Shown here piece by piece: positions 48,057-56,272 of a stretch of 64,000 nt of DNA. The notes under the pieces are model-generated. The model did not search any database and was not told where the DNA came from. It was given only the letters and a program-made list of their open reading frames with translations. The stretch spans positions 1,178,001 through 1,242,000 of the forward strand of contig OY970240.1 of assembly GCA_963715445.1 (NCBI GenBank), in the 5' to 3' direction. Numbering within the stretch: the first letter of the stretch is position 1; each line of letters begins with the position of its first letter. The position numbers and the translations under genes are program-made. Origin of the DNA: JAAYBF01 sp963715445 (GTDB lineage Bacteria > Actinomycetota > Thermoleophilia > Solirubrobacterales > Thermoleophilaceae).

Positions 48057-48365
48057 TCAGGGGAGCTTGCCGGTCCTCGTGCGCAGCTTCGTGAGAGGAC
48101 CCTCGCCGGCGTCGCCCAGCGCCGCGTTGAGCTTGTCCAGCAGCTCCGGCGCCAGCAGCTCCAACTCGCTCGCCCAGGCGCTCGAACGGCAGACGACCGT
48201 GACCGCTCCGCCGCGTTCGGAGACCGGCTGCGCCTCATCCGCGATGACCTGCCCCACCACCTCCGACCACACGGCCTGAACCCGTGCGAGCAGCGTCTGC
48301 GGGGCGTGCGTGCGGGAGAAGGAGTCGAGCGCGCCGGCGAGTGGCCGCGGCGCCTTGCGCCTCAT
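48057..48365 (-). CDS. dciA: DUF721/DciA-like protein
   Basis: A 102-residue protein with RVQAVWSEVVGQVIADEAQP and GGAVTVVCRSSAWASELELL, the DUF721/DciA core. DciA helps load the replicative helicase in bacteria lacking DnaC/DnaI; in actinobacteria it is regularly found between recF and gyrB, as here. The start overlaps the recF stop by four bases (ATGA). Confidence 0.88.
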   Translation of the reverse strand: MRRKAPRPLAGALDSFSRTHAPQTLLARVQAVWSEVVGQVIADEAQPVSERGGAVTVVCRSSAWASELELLAPELLDKLNAALGDAGEGPLTKLRTRTGKLP

Positions 48366-49468
48366 GGCTTCGACCCGGCATCCACGTCGATCGAGCCCGG
48401 GCTCACCCGGAGGATCACGGTCCCTCCCGCGTCGTGGCCGGGCACGTGCTCGACCTCCGTCGTGGTCAGGACCGACTGGCCCTCCTTGCGCAGGAGGTCC
48501 GCCAGCAGCTCCCGCCTCGTCGCGTCGAGCTCCGACATGACGTCGTCGAGCAGCATCAGAGGAGGCCTGCCCCGCTGCTCGGCAAGCAGGTCGCGCTCCG
48601 CGAAGAGAAGCGCGAGCAGGGCCACCCGCTGCTGGCCCTGCGAGCCGTAGGACCGCAGGGTGTCGTCTCCGTGCAGGAGGCGGAAGTCGTCCCTGTGCGG
48701 ACCGTGCACGGTGAAGCCGCGCTGGATGTCGGCCTCGCGACGCTCGCGCAGCTCGGCTTCGAGCCCTGCCGCGTCTGTCGAGTCGGACCGCGGCCGGTAG
48801 GTCAGCTGCGCCGCGTTCGGCAGGCCGAGCAGCGCCGCTCGGTCGGTGAACAGAGGGGCGAGCAGCTCGATCGCCTGCGCTCGGGCGGCCATCAGCTCGG
48901 CGCCGTGGCGGGCGAGCTCCGAGTCCCAGGAGGCCAGCGTCGCCTGGGAGGCGACGTCGCCGCGTATCCGGGCAAGGAGGGCGTTGCGCTGGGCCAGAGC
49001 CCGCGAGTACGCCGCGCGAGCGCCGCGCCTGGCCGGCCAGAGCGCAGCCACGACCTGATCGAGATGCGCTCTCCGAGACCCCGGGCGGCCCTTTACGAGC
49101 TCCAGGCGATCCGGGAGGAACACGCTCACGAGCGGGCGCGCATCGCTGCTCCAGAGGTTGTCCACCGCGGCGCCATCCACTCGGAGGACCTTCGGCTCGC
49201 CCACCTGGAATGCAGCCTCGAGCAGGTGCGAGCCCTCGACGCCCTCCGTGGCCATCGTCACCCTGGTGGTGGTCGCGCCCCGGCGGATCAGCTCTCGATC
49301 GTTGGAGGTCCGCGGAGAGCCGCCCGTGCAGCCGAAGTAGATCGCCTCGAGGAGATTCGTCTTGCCGGCCCCGTTGGGGCCCGCGACCACGGTCAGCCGC
49401 TCTCCCAGAGGCGCCTCCGCCCGCTCATAGCTGCGGAAGTCGCGAACTGTGAGGGTGGTGGCGCGCAC
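48362..49468 (-). CDS. recF: recombination/repair ATPase RecF
   Basis: A 368-residue SMC-like ATPase. N-terminal RDFRSYERAE and Walker A GPNGAGKTNLLEAI (about 31-44), signature-type GSQGQQRVALLALLFAE and Walker B LMLLDDVMSELDATRR near the C-terminus. RecF loads RecA at gaps with RecO and RecR. It lies 38 bases after dnaN and is coupled to dciA. Confidence 0.96.
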   Translation of the reverse strand: MRATTLTVRDFRSYERAEAPLGERLTVVAGPNGAGKTNLLEAIYFGCTGGSPRTSNDRELIRRGATTTRVTMATEGVEGSHLLEAAFQVGEPKVLRVDGAAVDNLWSSDARPLVSVFLPDRLELVKGRPGSRRAHLDQVVAALWPARRGARAAYSRALAQRNALLARIRGDVASQATLASWDSELARHGAELMAARAQAIELLAPLFTDRAALLGLPNAAQLTYRPRSDSTDAAGLEAELRERREADIQRGFTVHGPHRDDFRLLHGDDTLRSYGSQGQQRVALLALLFAERDLLAEQRGRPPLMLLDDVMSELDATRRELLADLLRKEGQSVLTTTEVEHVPGHDAGGTVILRVSPGSIDVDAGSKP

Positions 49469-49506
49469 GGTCAGCCGAAGGCGACCGAGAGCGGCCCGCC
49501 GGACAC

Positions 49507-50616
49507 CTAGACGTTGAGTCGGATCGGCATGACGAGGTAGATGAACCCACCGTCGTCGCCGGACTGGATGAGCCCGGGCCGCAGGGGGCTGATCAGCTTC
49601 AGCACCAGCTCCTCCGTCTCAGCGCTGTCGAGCCCGTCGCGGAAGAACTCCGGGTTGAACCCGATCTCGAGTGGTTCGCCCTTGAACGGAACGGGGAGCG
49701 ACTCGCTCGCGTGACCAACGTCGGGGGTCTGAGCGGAGACCTCGAGCGTGCCGTCGGTGAAGGCCAGGCGCAGCGGAGCGTTCTTCTGCGCCAGCAGGCC
49801 GACGCGACGGACGACGTCGAGCAGCTCGCTGCGCTGGATCCGGAGCTCGTGCTCATACGCCTCGGGCAGCAGCTGCTGATAGTTCGGGAAGCGACCTTCC
49901 ACCAGGCGCGAAGAGAGGACGACGCTGCCCGACGTGAACACCACCTGGTTCTCGAGCGCCGTGATCGTGATGTGCTCACTCTCATCCGCCGCGGCGATGC
50001 GGCTCAACTCCTGCAGCGTCCGCGCCGGGACGTTCGCTTCGAGCTCGCCCGTCAGAGACTGCTCGAGCGCGGTCTCCTTGACCGAGAGCCGGTAGGAGTC
50101 CGTGGCGACCATGCGGAGCGTGTTGCCCGAAGCCGTAACGAGAACTCCGGTCAGGTGAGGGCGCGTCTCGTCTCTTGAAGCTGAGCGGGCGACACGGCCG
50201 ACGGTCTCTATGAAAGCCGCGGCCGGCACCGAGAGAGAGCCGGCATCTCCCTGCTCGGGAAGCTTCGGGAAGTCCTCGAGGGGCAGGGTGCGAAGGTGGA
50301 ATGTCGCAGGGCCGGACTTGACCTCAACGTCCTGCTCCGCCGGGCGGTACTCCAAGGTCACCGTGTCCGTGGGAAGCGAGCGGGATACGTCGAGCAGCAG
50401 GCGGCCCGGCACCACGACCGAGCCCTCGCGCTCGATGGTCGCCTGGACGGCGGCCCGTATTCCAAGGTCGGTGTCGGTGGCCTGAAGCTCGGACGCTCCG
50501 TCCTCGAACCTCAGCAGCACGCCCGCGAGGGTTTGGATCGCGCTGCGCGTCGAGACTCCGCGAGAGACGACGCCGAGGCGATCGAGGAACGTTTCGCGTG
50601 AAACGGTGATCTTCAA
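49507..50616 (-). CDS. dnaN: DNA polymerase III beta sliding clamp
   Basis: A 369-residue beta clamp, normal length, with the three-domain architecture. It begins MKITVSRETFLDRLGVVSRG and ends FIYLVMPIRL, the usual C-terminus MPxR. The codons for TVSRET form a parS-like palindrome (50590-50605). It lies 139 bases after the dnaA stop. Confidence 0.96.
   Translation of the reverse strand: MKITVSRETFLDRLGVVSRGVSTRSAIQTLAGVLLRFEDGASELQATDTDLGIRAAVQATIEREGSVVVPGRLLLDVSRSLPTDTVTLEYRPAEQDVEVKSGPATFHLRTLPLEDFPKLPEQGDAGSLSVPAAAFIETVGRVARSASRDETRPHLTGVLVTASGNTLRMVATDSYRLSVKETALEQSLTGELEANVPARTLQELSRIAAADESEHITITALENQVVFTSGSVVLSSRLVEGRFPNYQQLLPEAYEHELRIQRSELLDVVRRVGLLAQKNAPLRLAFTDGTLEVSAQTPDVGHASESLPVPFKGEPLEIGFNPEFFRDGLDSAETEELVLKLISPLRPGLIQSGDDGGFIYLVMPIRLNV
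50590..50605. other. parS-like ParB binding site in the 5' end of dnaN
   Basis: CGTTTCGCGTGAAACG differs from the inner 14 bases of the parS consensus (GTTTCACGTGAAAC) at one position. It is inside the dnaN start region and lies 4 kb from a second such site. Both are close to parAB and the origin, where parS sites cluster. Confidence 0.7.
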
Positions 50617-50755
50617 CGGGATCTACTCAATTCTCTCTTGAAGGTGTAGGGGGTGTGAGCTTGTGGAGCGAAGGGGAGGGATCCGGCTCGTGAGCGGGGA
50701 TTGAGCGGAAGCCGGTCTGTGGGGTGGCTGTTGATTCTTGCAGCCCACTCGGCCA

Positions 50756-52093
50756 TCACGAGGAGCCGCCGAGCTCTCGCTTCAGGCTGTCCACAAGGTT
50801 GGCAAGCTCGTGATCGTCCTGGATGTCGCCGGTGAGGCTGCGGACGGCGGCGAGGATCGTGCTGTGGTCTCGGCCTCCGAACGACCTGCCGATCTCTGGC
50901 AGGCTCTTGCCGGTCAGCTCGCGTGCGAGGTAGATGGCCACCTTGCGGGCTCGCGCCACGTCCGGCCGGCGATCTCGGGCGAGGATGTCCTTCTTGGTCA
51001 TCTCGAACTTCTTGGCGGTGGCTCCGAGGACGTCCTCGACGGTGGGCTTGCCGCCGCGGCGGTTCTGACCCAGGCGCTCGAGGAGGCGGGTGGCGATCTC
51101 CGGGGTGGGGCTCTCGCCGCGCAGCGAGGCGTAGGCCACGACCTGGATCAGGGCGGCCTCGAGGGCACGGACGCTGCTCGTCACACGGGTGGCGATCTCG
51201 TGGACGAGAGCGGGGGAGGCGTCGACGGAGTCAACCCGGGCGCGCTTCTCGAGAATGGCCCGGCGCACGTGGTAGTCGGGCGGCTCGATCGGGACCACGA
51301 GCCCGGAGGCGAAGCGCTCTCCCAGGCGGTCCTGGATCGCCTCGAGCTCGTCGGGGCTGCGGTCCGAGGTCATCACGAGCTGCTTGCCCATCCGGTGGAG
51401 CTCGTTGAAGGTGTGGAAGAGCTCCTCTTCGGTGCGCGCCTTGTCGGCGAGGAACTGGACGTCATCCAACAAGAGAACGTCGACATTGCGGAAGCGGCGC
51501 TTGAACTCGTCGGTGTCCTTGGCCCGCACGGCCTGCACGAACTCAGTCGTGAACTGCTCGACGGTCGCGTACCTCACGGTCAGGCCTGAGCCGTACTGCT
51601 GGACGTAGTTGCCGATGGCGTGCAGGAGGTGGGTCTTCCCGAGGCCCGGCCGGCCATGGATGAAGAGCGGGTTGTACGCCTGGCCGGGAAGCTCGGCGGC
51701 GGCCAGAGCCGCGGCGTGGGCGAAGCGGCTGTCCTTGCCGATCACGAACTGCTCGAAGGTGTACTTGGGGTTCAGCGCGGACTCCCGGACTGCCTGACGC
51801 GCTCCGGGCTCCTCCGCCTTGGCGCTGTCGGAGGGCTGCCACTCGCCATCGACGATCTCGACGACGGCGTCCTCGGAGAACCCGCGTGCCGCCGCGGCTC
51901 TCACCAGAGGGAGATACCGGTCGCGAACCCAGGAGCGGATGTGATCCGGCGCCTGCACGAAAAGCGTGTGCTGATCGACCCCGACCAGCTCGAGGGGATC
52001 GATCCAGATGTGGAACTTGAAGTCGGGCACCTCGCGGCGCAGCTCGTCCCGTACGCGATCCCATATCGGTTCGAGCTGTTCACGCACGGGCAA
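50756..52093 (-). CDS. dnaA: chromosomal replication initiator protein DnaA
   Basis: A 445-residue DnaA without the long linker seen in some actinobacteria. Domain I covers about 1-85; AAA+ begins near residue 110 with Walker A GRPGLGKTHLL, Walker B VDVLLLDDVQFL and sensor motif MTSDRSPDEL. Domain IV ends with the DNA-binding helix region ARKVAIYLARELTGKSLPEIG and GGRDHSTILAAVRSL, the DnaA signature. It faces away from rpmH across a 270-bp region. Confidence 0.97.
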   Translation of the reverse strand: MPVREQLEPIWDRVRDELRREVPDFKFHIWIDPLELVGVDQHTLFVQAPDHIRSWVRDRYLPLVRAAAARGFSEDAVVEIVDGEWQPSDSAKAEEPGARQAVRESALNPKYTFEQFVIGKDSRFAHAAALAAAELPGQAYNPLFIHGRPGLGKTHLLHAIGNYVQQYGSGLTVRYATVEQFTTEFVQAVRAKDTDEFKRRFRNVDVLLLDDVQFLADKARTEEELFHTFNELHRMGKQLVMTSDRSPDELEAIQDRLGERFASGLVVPIEPPDYHVRRAILEKRARVDSVDASPALVHEIATRVTSSVRALEAALIQVVAYASLRGESPTPEIATRLLERLGQNRRGGKPTVEDVLGATAKKFEMTKKDILARDRRPDVARARKVAIYLARELTGKSLPEIGRSFGGRDHSTILAAVRSLTGDIQDDHELANLVDSLKRELGGSS

Positions 52094-52363
52094 TTGAGGT
52101 CCTCCAGGACCTGGTTCGGCTTCAACTGATGAGGAGGGGCGGGCACTTCGCCTTGCCCCCGGAGGGCGCGGAGTCTACAGGCGGGCGGCGGCCGTGCAGC
52201 GCCCTTTTCCCGCTCCGTGGAGAGGATCTCGCAAATCGCGGGAAAAGGCTCGTGGCCGAGACCGCACCTCTGGCGGATGGGTGTGGTCACGAGGGATCCG
52301 CCGCGGGTGAGCGAAGACACCCGATGGCCCCTATACTCACTCGCCGTTCGATCGGAGCCCTGA
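52094..52363. other. dnaA-rpmH divergent intergenic region, candidate origin segment
   Basis: This 270-bp gap lies between divergent dnaA and rpmH and contains a perfect 11-bp inverted repeat (CCTTTTCCCGC 52203-52213, GCGGGAAAAGG 52238-52248; 24-base spacer). No row of DnaA boxes (TTGTCCACA or TTATCCACA) was seen in it, nor in the 139-bp dnaN-dnaA gap. One near match, CTGTCCACA at 50787-50795, lies in the dnaA 3' end. So origin placement is from gene order only. The dyad may instead be a control site for dnaA. Confidence 0.35.
52332..52337 (+). promoter_or_regulatory. -10 element TATACT of the rpmH promoter
   Basis: TATACT matches the consensus at five of six positions and lies 26 bases before the rpmH ATG, leaving a short leader. 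No convincing -35 TTGACA was seen. Confidence 0.5.
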
Positions 52364-52498
52364 ATGAAGCGCACCTACCAGCCGAAGAAGCGCAAGCGCG
52401 CCCGCACCCACGGGTTCCGTGCCCGCATGAGCTCGCGCGCCGGTCGTGAGATCCTCAAGCGCCGTCGCAACAAGGGCCGGCGCCGCCTCACCGTGTAG
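52364..52498 (+). CDS. rpmH: 50S ribosomal protein L34 (bL34)
   Basis: A 44-residue basic protein beginning MKRTYQPKKRKRARTHGFR and ending RRRLTV, unmistakably L34. It is first in the rpmH-rnpA-yidD-yidC-jag-rsmG run. It is only two bases before rnpA. Confidence 0.97.
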   Translation: MKRTYQPKKRKRARTHGFRARMSSRAGREILKRRRNKGRRRLTV

Positions 52499-52500
52499 CG

Positions 52501-52902
52501 ATGGGTGACGCGGCCGAGGGCCGTCGCGGCGTCCGCCGTAGCCGGCGCCGCCTTTCACGCAGTGGGGATTTCGATCGCGTCTTTCGCGAAGGCCGCTCGC
52601 ACGCGAACCGCTACCTGATCGTCTACTCGTTCCCTCGCGCGCGGGATGAGGACGACGTGTCTCGCTTCGGCGTCTCGGTGGGCCGCAAGGTCGGCGGAGC
52701 GGTGGTCCGCAACCGGGTCAAGCGGCTGCTCCGAGACGCGTTCTCGGCGTGTCTCGAGGATCTGCCCGACGGGAGCGACTTCGTCGTCGTCGCCAGGCCT
52801 GACGCCGCGGCGCTCGCAGAGGAGCGTGGCGAGGAGGGGATCGCGGAGGCGCTGCGTGAGGCGCTGACGGCTGCGGGGGTCAAGACCGGCGGCGAAGGGT
52901 GA
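52501..52902 (+). CDS. rnpA: ribonuclease P protein component
   Basis: A 133-residue protein with RSGDFDRVFREGRSHAN, GVSVGRKVGGAVVRNRVKR (the RNR motif that contacts the pre-tRNA leader and the RNA) and DFVVVARPDA. It partners the RNase P RNA, which is not in this window. It overlaps yidD by four bases. Confidence 0.95.
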   Translation: MGDAAEGRRGVRRSRRRLSRSGDFDRVFREGRSHANRYLIVYSFPRARDEDDVSRFGVSVGRKVGGAVVRNRVKRLLRDAFSACLEDLPDGSDFVVVARPDAAALAEERGEEGIAEALREALTAAGVKTGGEG

Positions 52903-53147
52903 GCGCGCTGCGCACCATCGCGGTCGCGCCGGCCCGTCTCTACCAGCGCGTGATCTCACCCGCACTGCCGCAACGCTGCAAGTATCACCCCACCTGCTCG
53001 CACTACTCGGTCACCGCGATCCGCCAATACGGCATACTGCGCGGCCTGGTTCTGTCCGCGTGGCGCCTCCTGCGTTGCAATCCGTGGAGTCACGGCGGCG
53101 TCGACTTCGTTGAGGATCAGAAGCTCTTTCGCCGCCGCCCCTCATGA
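52899..53147 (+). CDS. yidD: membrane protein insertion efficiency factor YidD
   Basis: An 82-residue YidD with LYQRVISPALPQRCKYHPTC SHYS-type core, RCKYHPTCSHYSVTAI and LLRCNPWSHGG; three conserved Cys are present. It probably helps YidC insert proteins. It overlaps rnpA at its start and yidC at its end by four bases each. Confidence 0.95.
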   Translation: MSALRTIAVAPARLYQRVISPALPQRCKYHPTCSHYSVTAIRQYGILRGLVLSAWRLLRCNPWSHGGVDFVEDQKLFRRRPS

Positions 53148-53962
53148 CCATGCCACCAATCGCGATCATCCCCCAGCCCTTCCTGGACGTCCTGGACGAC
53201 GTCCTGACGTTCTGGCACGACCTGCTCGGCGGCGGAGAGAACAGCTGGGGCTTCGCGATCATCCTGCTGACGTTCACGATCCGGATCGTCATCCTGCCGC
53301 TCACCTTCAAGTCGGTGAAGTCGATGCAGAAGCTCCAGGTGCTCCAGCCGGAGATGAAGAAGCTCCAGGAGCGCTACAAGGACGACAGGCAGCGCCTCAG
53401 CCAGGAGATGATGAAGTTCTACCAGGAGAACAAGGTCAATCCCCTGGGCTCCTGCCTCCCGCTGCTGCTGCAGATCCCCTTCTTCATCGCGCTCTTCGAG
53501 TTGCTGCGCAGCCCGAACTTCAAGGCGGACATCGAGGGCGAGGAGAGCTTCTTCTTCATCCCGGATCTTGCCCAGAACCTGACCGGCGAGCCCTTCGTGC
53601 TGGCCTTCCTGATCGTCCTCTACGTGGCGACGCAGCTGATTGCCAGCGTCATCACGATGGTCGGCGGGGACAAGACGCAGCAGCGGATCATGTTCGCCCT
53701 GCCCTTCGTCTTCGTCATCTTCATCGTCAACTTCGAGGCCGGACTGATCGTGTACTGGATCACCACGAACGTCTGGACGATCGGCCAGCAGCTCGTCGTG
53801 CGCAAGCTCTACCCGAGGCCCGCCCTCGTGGGAGCGGACGGCGCCGAGCCTGACGCTGCGAGCACGAGCAAGAAAAGCGCCGCCGCCGACGGCGGGAACG
53901 GATCCAAGCCGCCGCCGTCCTCACCGCGCAAGAAGAAGAAGCGCTCAGGGCGCCGACGGTAG
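53144..53962 (+). CDS. yidC: membrane insertase YidC/Oxa1
   Basis: A 272-residue, Gram-positive-type YidC lacking the large periplasmic domain. An N-terminal helix is followed by FAIILLTFTIRIVILPLTF with the hydrophilic-groove Arg, a charged cytoplasmic hairpin (about 60-95), and PLGSCLPLLLQIPFFIALFE. Further helices end at about 225; the tail is Lys/Ser/Pro-rich (KKKKRSGRRR). It inserts membrane proteins alone or with SecYEG. Confidence 0.95.
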   Translation: MTMPPIAIIPQPFLDVLDDVLTFWHDLLGGGENSWGFAIILLTFTIRIVILPLTFKSVKSMQKLQVLQPEMKKLQERYKDDRQRLSQEMMKFYQENKVNPLGSCLPLLLQIPFFIALFELLRSPNFKADIEGEESFFFIPDLAQNLTGEPFVLAFLIVLYVATQLIASVITMVGGDKTQQRIMFALPFVFVIFIVNFEAGLIVYWITTNVWTIGQQLVVRKLYPRPALVGADGAEPDAASTSKKSAAADGGNGSKPPPSSPRKKKKRSGRRR

Positions 53963-53976
53963 AGGCCCGGCTGCGG

Positions 53977-54687
53977 ATGACCGACAGCCCGGACACGCAG
54001 GACCCGCGGCCGGCCGACGATCTGACCGCCGAGGGCGCTGGGGAGACGGTGGGCGAGGCCAAGTGGGCGGCGATGAAGGATCTCGAGCCGCGCTTCCCGG
54101 GGGTCACCGCCGAGTGCGTGAGCTTCCAGATCCTCTCCGAGGGCGACGATGGGCCCGCCCGGGTCGCCGCGGAGGTGAACGTCGAGGCTTGGCGGGATGT
54201 GGCTTCGGGCGACCTGCCCGAGGAGCCGATCGAGCGCCTGCGCGCGGTCGTGACCCGCGTGGTGCAGTCACTCGGCCTGCAGGCCACGGTCGACGTGACC
54301 GAGGAGGACGACGAGCTGCGCGCGACCGTCGAGGGGGAGGACCTGGGCCTCCTGATCGGCAAGCACGGCACCACGATCGACGCGCTGCAGCATCTCGCCG
54401 CGCGAATCGTGCGAGTCAACAAGGGTGAGCGCAAAGAGGTCGTGATCGACGCCGCCGGGTACCGGGAGCGCCGCGAGGCGGTTCTCCATCAGGCGGCGGA
54501 CCGCGCGATCGACGATGCCCTGCGCTACGGCCGGCCGGTCGAGATGGAGCCGATGCGCGCGGTCGAGCGGAAGGTCGTGCACCTCTACCTCCGCGATCGC
54601 ACGGATGTGGACACGCACAGCGAGGGCGACGAGCCGGAGCGGCGCCTGGTCGTCTCCCCGGTCGGGTCGACCTCCTCTTCGTCCTGA
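53977..54687 (+). CDS. jag: Jag/KhpB-type RNA-binding protein (KH and R3H domains)
   Basis: A 236-residue SpoIIIJ-associated protein. The N-terminal Jag-N-like part is short; a KH domain at about 100-160 has EGEDLGLLIGKHGTTIDALQ, and an R3H domain (about 165-225) has REAVLHQAADRAIDDALRYG and PMRAVERKVVHLYLRDR. It binds RNA and usually lies next to yidC, as here (14 bases). Its C-terminal tail is Ser-rich. Confidence 0.93.
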   Translation: MTDSPDTQDPRPADDLTAEGAGETVGEAKWAAMKDLEPRFPGVTAECVSFQILSEGDDGPARVAAEVNVEAWRDVASGDLPEEPIERLRAVVTRVVQSLGLQATVDVTEEDDELRATVEGEDLGLLIGKHGTTIDALQHLAARIVRVNKGERKEVVIDAAGYRERREAVLHQAADRAIDDALRYGRPVEMEPMRAVERKVVHLYLRDRTDVDTHSEGDEPERRLVVSPVGSTSSSS

Positions 54688-54688
54688 C

Positions 54689-54704
54689 CGTTTCCCGTGA
54701 AACG
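54689..54704. other. parS-like ParB binding site at the 5' end of rsmG
   Basis: CGTTTCCCGTGAAACG differs from the inner 14 bases of parS consensus at one position. The 18-base sequence around it differs from the dnaN site at two positions, and both encode TVSRET when read in the neighbouring gene frame (rsmG here). It is 0.8 kb from parA. Confidence 0.7.
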
Positions 54705-54731
54705 GTCGCGAAGGTCGCGACTCCGTACGGC

Positions 54732-55406
54732 TTGGACGCCGAAGCGGTGGACCGGCTGCTGGCTCTTCTGGTCGCTCTCGCCGCAGAGCCCGCTCCTCCG
54801 ACGACCGTGCAGGAGCCCTCGGCTGCGCTCGATCGCCACGTCGCCGACAGCTTGAGCGGCCTTCTCGTCGAGGAGTTGACGGCTGCTCGGAGGATCGCCG
54901 ACGTGGGTGCCGGCGCCGGGTTTCCGGGCCTGGCACTGGCCGCGACCCTGCCAAGCGCCGAGGTGGATCTGATCGAGGCGACGTCCCGCAAGTGCGAGGT
55001 GATCGCGCGGCTAGCTCTCGCGGCCGGTCTCGGCAATGCGCGCCCGGTGCCACACCGCGCGGAGGAGTGGGCGGCCGGCGAGGGCGCTGGCGCCTATGAC
55101 GTGGTTACCGTCCGGGCCGTGGCGCCGCTGGCCGTCCTCGTGGAGTACGCGGCGCCACTGCTGCGCCTCGGAGGGACGCTCGTCGCCTGGAAGGGCGCTC
55201 GGGACGCGGGGGAGGAGGCCGCTGGAGCGGAGGCCGCCGAGATCCTCGGTCTCGCCCCTACGGAGCCCCTGACGGTCCGCCCGTTCCGAGGCTCGCAGCG
55301 CCGAGCGCTGCATCTGTACTCCAAGCAGGGCCCCACTCCGGAGCGCTTCCCTCGCCGTGCCGGCATGGCGAGCAAGCGCCCGCTCGCGCGCCCGCGTGGG
55401 CAGTAG
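54732..55406 (+). CDS. rsmG: 16S rRNA (guanine527-N7)-methyltransferase
   Basis: 224 residues from TTG 54732. The true start may be the CTG at 54684, which overlaps the jag stop and would add TVSRETVAKVATPYG; no ATG or GTG is available upstream. SAM-binding motif RRIADVGAGAGFPGLALA, plus LIEATSRKCEVIARL. It methylates G527 of 16S rRNA, and loss gives low-level streptomycin resistance. It lies between jag and parA, the usual place. Confidence 0.92.
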   Translation: MDAEAVDRLLALLVALAAEPAPPTTVQEPSAALDRHVADSLSGLLVEELTAARRIADVGAGAGFPGLALAATLPSAEVDLIEATSRKCEVIARLALAAGLGNARPVPHRAEEWAAGEGAGAYDVVTVRAVAPLAVLVEYAAPLLRLGGTLVAWKGARDAGEEAAGAEAAEILGLAPTEPLTVRPFRGSQRRALHLYSKQGPTPERFPRRAGMASKRPLARPRGQ

Positions 55407-55513
55407 CGCCTGCTCGTTGCGGAAAAAGCCTTGAAGGAAGGCTACGTTCGGGGCCGAACAAATGGGTGGAAGGGCCTGCTTCCGACCGCATGCGCCACTA
55501 CTTTCATACCCAT

Positions 55514-56272
55514 ATGGGAACCGTTTTCGCGATCACGAACCAGAAGGGCGGCGTGGGTAAGACCACCACGGCCGTGAACTTCGCCGCGAGCGTCGCCGAC
55601 GCCGGCTACGACACGCTGCTGGTGGACCTCGATCCCCAGTGCAACGCCACCGTCGGTCTCGGCCTCTCGAAGGACAGCGGCCCCGGAAGCTACGAGTGCC
55701 TGAGCGGCGAATGCACCATCGCCGAGGCCGCCCAGGAAACCGCCTTCGACCACCTCTGGGCCGTCCCCGCCACGCCCGACCTGGCCGGCGCGACGGTCGA
55801 GCTTCCGCGCCTGCCCGGCTCGGAGACCCGCCTGCGCGAGCAGCTGGGCCCGATTCGCGAGCGCTATCTCTTCACGGTCCTCGACTGCCCGCCGTCGCTC
55901 GGGCCGCTGACGGTCAACGCCCTCGTGGCGGCCGACCGCGTGCTGGTGCCGGTCCAGACCGAGTACTTCGCGCTCGAGGGCCTGGCCGGCCTGCTCGACA
56001 CGCTCTCGCTGATCAAGCAAGAGCTCAACCCGGGCTTGACGGTTGCCGGGATGGTCTTGACGATGCACGACGGCCGCACCCGGCTTGCGCGGGATGTCGA
56101 GCAAGAGGTCCGCAAGCACTTCCCAGAGCTCGTGTTCGACACCGTGATCCCGCGCAACGTGCGTCTGGGTGAGGCGCCGAGCTACGGACTCCCGGCGATC
56201 CGGCACGCTCCCAAGAGCGCCGGCTCCGCCGCCTATCTGAAGCTTGCCAAGGAGGTTGCAGCCCGTGCCTGA
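55514..56272 (+). CDS. parA: chromosome-partitioning ATPase ParA (Soj)
   Basis: About 252 residues from ATG 55514; in-frame starts at 55490 (ATG) and 55466 (GTG) would add up to 16 residues and no SD separates them. Deviant Walker A motif NQKGGVGKTTTAVN, VDLDPQCNATVGLG, Walker B LDCPPSLGPLTVNAL and ALEGLAGLLDTL. It is a Walker-type ATPase that moves ParB-bound origins. A TACGTT at 55443 is a possible -10. It overlaps parB by eight bases. Confidence 0.95.
   Translation: MGTVFAITNQKGGVGKTTTAVNFAASVADAGYDTLLVDLDPQCNATVGLGLSKDSGPGSYECLSGECTIAEAAQETAFDHLWAVPATPDLAGATVELPRLPGSETRLREQLGPIRERYLFTVLDCPPSLGPLTVNALVAADRVLVPVQTEYFALEGLAGLLDTLSLIKQELNPGLTVAGMVLTMHDGRTRLARDVEQEVRKHFPELVFDTVIPRNVRLGEAPSYGLPAIRHAPKSAGSAAYLKLAKEVAARA

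Noticed and set aside
50787..50795. Single DnaA-box-like CTGTCCACA
   Set aside because: It is alone and inside the dnaA coding region; one near match is not an origin.
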